5,402 nt of DNA from positions 1-5,402 of the forward strand of contig JAURNO010000199.1 of NCBI GenBank assembly GCA_030830145.1, written 5' to 3'. The notes below the pieces were generated by a model. It was not told the origin of the DNA. It was given only the letters and a program-made list of their open reading frames with translations, and made no database searches. Positions 5,395-5,402 of the stretch are shown here, one piece after another. A program made the translations under genes and the position numbers. The DNA is from Verrucomicrobiota bacterium. GTDB taxonomy: Bacteria; Verrucomicrobiota; Verrucomicrobiia; Opitutales; Seribacteraceae. Position 1 is the stretch's first letter. Every line of letters starts with the position of its first letter.

Positions 5395-5400
5395 ATCAGA
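5385..5400. repeat. 16-bp inverted repeat near the right edge
   Basis: TCTGAT-GCAA-ATCAGA has perfect 6-base arms and a 4-base centre. It falls about 9-24 bases downstream of the start predicted for the plus-strand promoter and covers the -35 of the distal minus-strand promoter, as expected of an operator or a leader hairpin. The T-run precedes it on the plus strand, so it is not a terminator in either direction. Confidence 0.4.
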
Positions 5401-5402
5401 CA

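Overview
The window looks like chromosomal DNA of a member of the Planctomycetota-Verrucomicrobiota (PVC) superphylum, more likely Verrucomicrobiota. The strongest pointer is the large protein at the left edge, which joins a planctomycete-type cytochrome c domain (PSCyt1) to DUF1549 and the start of DUF1553, an architecture almost confined to PVC and related bacteria. A membrane-anchored protein with tandem D-P-x-x-A-x-x-W helical repeats and a CPCG-type single-domain cupin fit the same assignment. Base composition is roughly balanced, and no insertion sequence, phage gene, tRNA, rRNA or CRISPR is visible.

Layout from left to right. (1) Positions 1-2033, minus strand: N-terminal 677 codons of an exported PSCyt1/DUF1549/galactose-binding-like/DUF1553 protein, cut by the window edge. 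(2) 2034-2129: short spacer with a candidate promoter and an 18-bp inverted repeat next to the start of that gene. (3) 2130-2600, minus: a 156-residue cytoplasmic protein of no named family. (4) 2601-2665: spacer with a good rho-independent terminator for the gene to its right. (5) 2666-3994, minus: a 442-residue membrane-anchored protein with eight 31-32-residue repeats and a Gly/Arg-rich tail. (6) 4062-4466, minus: DUF423 membrane protein. (7) 4499-4876, plus: small cupin, divergent from DUF423 with 32 bp between the two starts. (8) 4885-5235, minus: DUF3147 membrane protein, convergent with the cupin (8 bp between stops). (9) 5236-5402: 167 bp without a visible gene, holding candidate promoters in both directions and a small palindrome. 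The plus-strand promoter points to a gene beyond the right edge.

How the genes work together: the four genes from DUF423 to the DUF1553 protein are co-directional on the minus strand with spacers of 67, 65 and 96 bp, but the terminator after the repeat gene suggests at least two transcription units or attenuated read-through. The repeat protein and the PSCyt1/DUF1549 protein are both predicted to act outside the cytoplasmic membrane, with the small charged protein encoded between them. In PVC genomes DUF1549/DUF1553 genes are usually followed by a DUF1501 gene, which I would expect just beyond the left edge (inference). DUF423, cupin and DUF3147 look like ordinary housekeeping or accessory genes of unknown role. 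I see no defence, secretion or biosynthetic system that is clearly new. The repeat protein and its small neighbour are the least explained parts.
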